Below are positions 60,080 through 64,000 of a stretch of DNA of 64,000 bases, piece after piece. The DNA is taken from contig CAYLIP010000002.1 of assembly GCA_964383855.1 (NCBI GenBank), positions 1 through 64,000 of the forward strand, given 5' to 3'. Each line of letters opens with the position of its first letter. Positions within the stretch are counted from its first letter, which is position 1. A program made the translations under genes and the position numbers. The notes beneath the pieces are model-generated. The model had not been told where the DNA came from. It ran no database searches and worked only from the letters and a program-made list of their open reading frames with translations. This DNA comes from CAZHAC01 sp964383855 (GTDB lineage: Bacteria; Chloroflexota; Dormibacteria; Dormibacterales; Dormibacteraceae).

Positions 60080-62010
60080 TGCGCGAGAGTGAGTCTGCGG
60101 TCCGGCTTGACGCCGGTAGGCTTCGGGCCTTTCGCGACGGCCGCTGGGGAGCCATCCGGGAGGAGGTCCGCCAGCAGGCCCGCACCATGCCCATCTTCTG
60201 GCCGCAGGTCGGCCTCGACCGGGAGGCGCAGCGAACGCGCACCTTCGAGCAGCTCCAGGCTCTGGCCGAGACCCGCGGTCCCCGCCTCATGTTCCCCAAG
60301 GAGTTCGGCGGGGAGGGCGACATCGGCGGTGGCATCACCGGTTTCGAGATGCTCGGCCATGGCGATCTCTCGCTCCTGGTCAAGGCGGGCGTCCAGTTCG
60401 GACTCTTCGGCGGCGCCATCAACCATCTCGGCACCGAGGCCCACCAGGCCAGGTATCTGCCGGGCGTGATGTCGGTCGAGCTGCCCGGCTGCTTCGCCAT
60501 GACGGAGACCGGCCACGGCTCGGACGTGCAGTCGATCCGCACGACCGCGACCTACGACCCTGAGCGCCAGGAGTTCGTGCTCTCCACGCCCGACGAGGAT
60601 GCGCGCAAGGACTACATCGGCAACGCCGCTCGCGACGGCCGGATGGCGGCCGTGTTCGCCCAGCTGATCACCGGCGGTGAGGCCCGCGGCGTGCACTGCT
60701 TCCTGGTTCCCATCCGCGACCAGGACGGCCGCCCGATGCCCGGCGTGACGCTCGATGACTGCGGGCCCAAGATGGGCCTCAACGGCGTCGACAACGGGCG
60801 CATCTGGTTTCACGACGTCCGGGTCCCCCGCGAGGCTCTTCTCGACCGCCACGGCCGCGTCGAGCCGGACGGCACCTACTACAGCCCGATCGAGAACGAG
60901 ACCCGCCGCTTCTTCACCATGCTGGGCACGCTCGTGCAGGGGCGGGTGAGCGTCTCCGGCGCCGCGCTCCGCGCCGCCGAAACTGCTCTCACGATCGCGG
61001 TTCGCTATGCGTTGGTGCGCCGCCAGTTCCACCCGCCGGGCACCGATCGCGAGATCGTGCTCCTGGACTACACCCAGCACCAGCGCCGGCTGCTGCCGGC
61101 GGTTGCCACCAGCTACGCCCTCAACTTCGCCCAGCTCGAGCTTGTCGAGTTCCTGCACGACGTCTTCTCGGGAGGCGATGCCGGCGACGAGCGCCGCCGG
61201 CAGCTGGAGGCGATGGCGGCCGGCGTCAAGGCGACCTCGACCTGGTTCGCCACGCGGACGATCCAGGCCTGCCGCGAGGCCTGCGGGGGTGCCGGGTACC
61301 TGGAGGAGAACCGGCTGCCCCAGCTGAAGGCGGACACCGACGTCTTCGCCACATTCGAGGGCGACAACACGGTGCTGATGCAGCTGGTCGCCAAGGGCCT
61401 GCTCACGAACTATGCCGAGGAGTTCGGAAGCCTCGACACGCTGGGCATGGCCCGCTTCGCCGCCAATCTCGTCGTCGAGACCGTGATCGAGCGAGCCGCG
61501 GCGCGGCCGCTGATCCAGGGCCTGGTCGACTCGGTACCGGGGCTCTCCGCGGAGAATGACCTGCTCCAACGCGAGAACCAGCTCCGGCTCCTCGAGTGGC
61601 GGGAGCGGCACATCCTCGACGGCGTCGCCCGCCGTCTGAAGAAAGCGATCGCTGGCGGGGACGCCTTTTCCGCCTTCAACGCCTGCCAGGACCACATCCT
61701 GCTGGCCGCCCAGGCGCACATCGACGCCATTGTCGTGCAGTGTTTCGCCCGAGCGGTGGAGCGCTGCCCGGACGAAGACCTGCGGATGCTGCTGAGCAAG
61801 GTCTGCGACCTGCACGTGATGTCGCTGATCGAGCAGGAGCGAGGCTGGTTCATGGAACACGGCCAGCTCTCACCGGCGCGCTCGAAGACGGTGACGGCGA
61901 TCGTCAACAAGCTCTGCGGCGAGATCCGGCCTTTCGCCGAGCTCCTGGTCGACGCCTGCGGCATTCCCGACGAGCTGGTCGCCGCCCCGATCGCCCTCGG
62001 TGCGAAATAG
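60079..62010 (+). CDS. Acyl-CoA dehydrogenase, FadE5-like
   Basis: 643 residues, longer than standard acyl-CoA dehydrogenases and matching the FadE5/ACAD11-type branch. FPKEFGGEGDIGGGITGFEMLGHGDLSLLVKAGVQFGLFGG, CFAMTETGHGSDVQSIRTTATYD, DCGPKMGLNGVDNGRIWFHDVRVPR and LPQLKADTDVFATFEGDNTVLMQ (ends quoted) are conserved. The catalytic Glu is about residue 427 in FEGDN. The extra C-terminal about 200 residues form a second helical domain. It overlaps the TetR stop by 1 base. It introduces a double bond into long acyl-CoA. Confidence 0.92.
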   Translation: MRESESAVRLDAGRLRAFRDGRWGAIREEVRQQARTMPIFWPQVGLDREAQRTRTFEQLQALAETRGPRLMFPKEFGGEGDIGGGITGFEMLGHGDLSLLVKAGVQFGLFGGAINHLGTEAHQARYLPGVMSVELPGCFAMTETGHGSDVQSIRTTATYDPERQEFVLSTPDEDARKDYIGNAARDGRMAAVFAQLITGGEARGVHCFLVPIRDQDGRPMPGVTLDDCGPKMGLNGVDNGRIWFHDVRVPREALLDRHGRVEPDGTYYSPIENETRRFFTMLGTLVQGRVSVSGAALRAAETALTIAVRYALVRRQFHPPGTDREIVLLDYTQHQRRLLPAVATSYALNFAQLELVEFLHDVFSGGDAGDERRRQLEAMAAGVKATSTWFATRTIQACREACGGAGYLEENRLPQLKADTDVFATFEGDNTVLMQLVAKGLLTNYAEEFGSLDTLGMARFAANLVVETVIERAAARPLIQGLVDSVPGLSAENDLLQRENQLRLLEWRERHILDGVARRLKKAIAGGDAFSAFNACQDHILLAAQAHIDAIVVQCFARAVERCPDEDLRMLLSKVCDLHVMSLIEQERGWFMEHGQLSPARSKTVTAIVNKLCGEIRPFAELLVDACGIPDELVAAPIALGAK

Positions 62011-62012
62011 CC

Positions 62013-63257
62013 TCAGGCCGGCTGCCTTTGCGCTCGCGGCTCGCGGTACATCCGCCGCGCCGGCATCCAGGCCACGGCCAGCAGCCCGGCTCCCGATAGG
62101 CCCGCGAGGAGACCGATCACCGGCCTGACGCCGGCCAGCTGACCGACCACCCCGAGCCCGATGAAAGCGAGGGACACCGCCCCGGCGAGCGTGTTCGAAG
62201 CCGCCGAGTAGAGTGCCCGCTCGTTCTCGGGAGCGGCATCGACGACATAGGTCTTGCGCCCGACGCGGGCCGCCGATCGCGCAGCCGAGGAGAGCAGGAA
62301 GACTCCAATGAAGATCGGCCCCGCGAGTCCGGCGTGGACGTTTCCGGCGGCCAATGCCACCAGTGCCGCGGCGACGCCCAGCAGTCCGCCCAAAACCATG
62401 ACCAACCGGCTCGAGCGCCGGTCCGCCAGGCGCCCGAACAGCGGGCTGCCGAGCAACTGGGCCAGACCGACGGCGAAGATCAAAAGGCCGAGCGCGGCGG
62501 TGCCGCCGGAGACGCGCTGGGCCTCCAGCGCATAGAACGGCATCGCCAGCTCGGCAGCCAGCAGCAGGCAGCGGGCGAGCACGAACCGCTGGAGCCCAGG
62601 GTTGTCGCGTACCAAAGCGAGCGCCCGCCCCGCCTCGCCCCGCGCCGGCTCGCCTTGCGGCTCTGCCGGAGCCTCGGGGAGGAATGCGAAGAGAACGGCG
62701 CCCAGCAGCCAGAGCAGGCCCGCAAACGCGACCAGCGCCAGGAGAGTCCGCTCATCGCCGCTGCCGGTCAGCCGGGCGCCCAGGACCAGGCCGGCCGCGA
62801 TCACCAGCGCCCCGCCGGCCGCCGAGCGGACGCCGAGCACCCGGCCACGGCTCCCGGTCCCGACCGCCCGGCCGACCACGTCACTGAAGACCACCGACCC
62901 GGTTCCGCTGGCAGCGCTGTAGATGGCCAGCAGCAGAAGCACGATGGCGCCCGCGGCCACGCCCGATGTGAGCGCCGCCGCCGGCATGGCGACCAGAGCA
63001 AGAGCCTGCACAGTGGCGGCGCCGGCCCAGAGCCACTTGCGGACCGCGAGGCGCCGGATCCAGCCCGCGGTCGCCACCTGCGGCAGCAGCGCGGCCCCGT
63101 TCCACACCGGCTGGAGGGCGCCGACCATGACCAGCGGCGCATGGAGGACCGAGAGGAGCAGCGCGAGCACCAGGCCGGGGTCGGCAAGCTGCTCGCCCAG
63201 CTTGGTCACCCCGCCGTTCGCCGCCAGCAGCAGAAAGCGGCGCCGTTCGGTGTCCAT
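62013..63257 (-). CDS. MFS transporter
   Basis: 414 residues with about 12 hydrophobic segments. The motif A-like loop is GSPLFGRLADRRSSRLVMVLG in the second half. The ORF starts DTERRRFLLLAANGGVTKLGEQLADPG and ends with a basic tail. It lacks strong family hallmarks, so the substrate is unknown. ATG 63257 is preferred; the frame is open to TTG 63284. A 16-codon ORF with a strong ribosome site lies 121 bases upstream on the same strand. It ends 3 bases after the convergent FadE5-like gene. Confidence 0.82.
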   Translation of the reverse strand: MDTERRRFLLLAANGGVTKLGEQLADPGLVLALLLSVLHAPLVMVGALQPVWNGAALLPQVATAGWIRRLAVRKWLWAGAATVQALALVAMPAAALTSGVAAGAIVLLLLAIYSAASGTGSVVFSDVVGRAVGTGSRGRVLGVRSAAGGALVIAAGLVLGARLTGSGDERTLLALVAFAGLLWLLGAVLFAFLPEAPAEPQGEPARGEAGRALALVRDNPGLQRFVLARCLLLAAELAMPFYALEAQRVSGGTAALGLLIFAVGLAQLLGSPLFGRLADRRSSRLVMVLGGLLGVAAALVALAAGNVHAGLAGPIFIGVFLLSSAARSAARVGRKTYVVDAAPENERALYSAASNTLAGAVSLAFIGLGVVGQLAGVRPVIGLLAGLSGAGLLAVAWMPARRMYREPRAQRQPA

Positions 63258-63317
63258 TGCTATCAGCATGCCTGACAGCGTCAATGACAGAGAGCGCTCG
63301 CCGGCCCCGGGCGTCTC

Positions 63318-63333
63318 GGGTGGGTGGGGGGGG
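63318..63333 (+). repeat. G-rich tract with G-quadruplex potential
   Basis: GGGTGGGTGGGGGGGG meets the G3-N1-G3-N1-G3+G3 rule for a quadruplex on the plus strand. It lies in the leader region between the 16-codon ORF and the MFS gene; on the minus-strand transcript it reads as a C-run. Confidence 0.5.
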
Positions 63334-63378
63334 AACCGATCGCCTGCCCCGGGGCCGGTCCGCGCTCCGTGGGGTGAC

Positions 63379-63429
63379 CTAGCCGAAGGTCCAGTCTTCG
63401 CTGCGGCCGGCAGTGGGCATCGCCTGCAT
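63379..63429 (-). CDS. Possible 16-residue leader peptide or micro-ORF
   Basis: MQAMPTAGRSEDWTFG then TAG. A perfect AAGGAGG (63439-63445) lies 9 bases before the ATG, which is rare in a window where most genes are leaderless. The MFS gene follows 121 bases downstream on the same strand. It may be a translated leader that controls the MFS gene or a small secreted peptide; no known precursor motif is recognised. The rest of the 367-base gap (63258-63624) holds the G-rich tract and the palindromes listed separately. Confidence 0.4.
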   Translation of the reverse strand: MQAMPTAGRSEDWTFG

Positions 63430-63545
63430 GCTGTTCAACCTCCTTGCTCGGATTTGAGCGCCACCGGGCGGCACGCCGGCAACGTACGGTGGCCAGGGCG
63501 CCCTCGCAATCCGCATTTGTGCGTACGGGCAAGCCGCCAGGCGAT

Positions 63546-63561
63546 ATACGTAATTACGTAT
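63546..63561. promoter_or_regulatory. 16-bp perfect palindrome upstream of aroQ
   Basis: ATACGTAATTACGTAT is fully self-complementary and strikingly AT-rich for this genome. It lies 64 bases before the aroQ start. Nearby TGTGCGTAC (63518-63526) and TGCGTACAC (63561-63569) echo the pilin promoter palindrome. Probably a regulator site. Confidence 0.45.
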
Positions 63562-63624
63562 GCGTACACTCGCCGCCTGCCGCCTCCAAGCGCTTTGCAC
63601 TACCGTCTCGGCGCGGAGCGCAAC

Positions 63625-64000
63625 ATGAGCAGAGAACGCCCCCGGGTGCTTGTGATCAACGGGCCGAACCTGAATCTTCTGGGCACGCGTGAGCCGGCGA
63701 TCTACGGAATCCAGACGCTGGCCGGCGTGGAGGACCGCGTGCGCGAGCGAGCGGCGCAGCTCGGCGCCGACGTCGAGTTCCGGCAGAGCAACGCCGAAGC
63801 CGAGATCGTCGGCTGGCTGCAGGGCGCGGGGGAGGGTTCGGAGTACGACGCCGTGGTTCTCAACGCCGGCGCTCTGACCCACTACAGCGTGGCGCTGGCC
63901 GACGCCATCACGGCCGCCCGAGTGCGCGCCTACGAGGTCCACATCTCCAATGTCCACGCGCGGGAGCCGTTCCGCCGCCACTCGGTGCTGTCGCCGGTGG
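63625..64000 (+). CDS. aroQ: Type II 3-dehydroquinate dehydratase (partial, runs off right edge)
   Basis: 125 codons are visible. VLVINGPNLNLLGTREPAIYG contains the catalytic Tyr (residue 27) and Asn of type II enzymes. FRQSNAEAEIVGWLQ, VLNAGALTHYSVALADAI and EVHISNVHAREPFRRHS (active-site His and Arg) follow. It dehydrates 3-dehydroquinate in the shikimate pathway. Start ATG 63625 has GGAG 7-10 bases upstream. Only the last about 20 residues are missing. Confidence 0.95.
   Translation, partial: MSRERPRVLVINGPNLNLLGTREPAIYGIQTLAGVEDRVRERAAQLGADVEFRQSNAEAEIVGWLQGAGEGSEYDAVVLNAGALTHYSVALADAITAARVRAYEVHISNVHAREPFRRHSVLSPV

Noticed and set aside
63264..63284. TGAC-AGC-GTCA palindrome at the start of the MFS gene as an operator
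   Set aside because: The arms are only 4 bases and part of the possible coding start; no regulator gene is adjacent.

Overview
The window is high-GC DNA (G or C at most third codon positions) with tightly packed genes, many 4-base start/stop overlaps, no insertion sequence, no CRISPR array and no phage genes. The gene content suggests a free-living aerobic heterotroph. It has acyl-CoA dehydrogenases, thiolases, CaiB-type and two-subunit CoA transferases, a Baeyer-Villiger-type monooxygenase, proline catabolism, six MFS transporters and several TetR/MarR regulators. The set and the promoter style (a TAnnnT -10 box 6-7 bases before the start codon, so leaderless mRNA) fit a soil-type Chloroflexota, Dormibacterota or deep-branching Actinomycetota genome. 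I cannot place it more closely from this window.

Layout. 1-10.5 kb: partial PfkB sugar kinase, frameshifted GH36-like glycosidase, proline catabolic dehydrogenase, small secreted protein, frameshifted ASCH protein, DedA protein, orphan receiver, MFS transporter and ABC exporter. 10.5-17.1 kb: AceE-like E1 divergent from a CaiB CoA transferase/HMG-CoA-lyase pair, an orphan receiver, tRNA-Arg(UCU) and a LuxR-type response regulator. 17.1-24.6 kb: a rightward catabolic operon made of CoA transferase alpha and beta, acyl-CoA synthetase, Ltp2-like thiolase homologue with its DUF35 partner, SDR and gamma-glutamyltransferase. 24.6-36 kb: degenerate histidine kinase, thiolase, secreted GH25-like protein, lipoprotein hydrolase, histidine kinase, thioredoxin/NHL protein, UbiA, MFS, AAA ATPase, BON and YceI proteins. 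36-44.8 kb: membrane protein and SDR divergent from a TetR gene, Flp pilin, flavin monooxygenase, sugar dehydrogenase, MFS and glycyl-tRNA synthetase. 44.8-55.8 kb: acyl-CoA dehydrogenase/MaoC/CaiB operon, F420/PPOX protein, two drug-type MFS genes with TetR and MarR partners, M20 peptidase, MsrA and nitroreductase. 55.8-62 kb: a lipid module in the order HtdX-, FabG4- and FadA2-like, then TetR and FadE5-like, matching the mycobacterial Rv0241c-Rv0244c neighbourhood. 62-64 kb: MFS, a 16-codon ORF with a strong ribosome site, and partial aroQ.

The most interesting signal is selenocysteine. Two genes carry an in-frame TGA inside an otherwise intact domain, each followed 23-25 bases later by a hairpin that fits the bacterial SECIS pattern. 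One is the thioredoxin/NHL protein, where TGA replaces the first redox Cys to give C-U-I-N-C. The other is the CoA-transferase alpha subunit at the head of the 17-24 kb operon, which I do not recall as a known selenoprotein. Other points are a TTGAC-N5-GTCAA operator pair linking a TetR regulator to an SDR operon and a monooxygenase, a widespread leaderless promoter pattern, and a histidine-kinase-like protein that has lost its phospho-acceptor His. Two genes (GH36-like and ASCH) are broken by apparent single-base deletions, which may be assembly errors.
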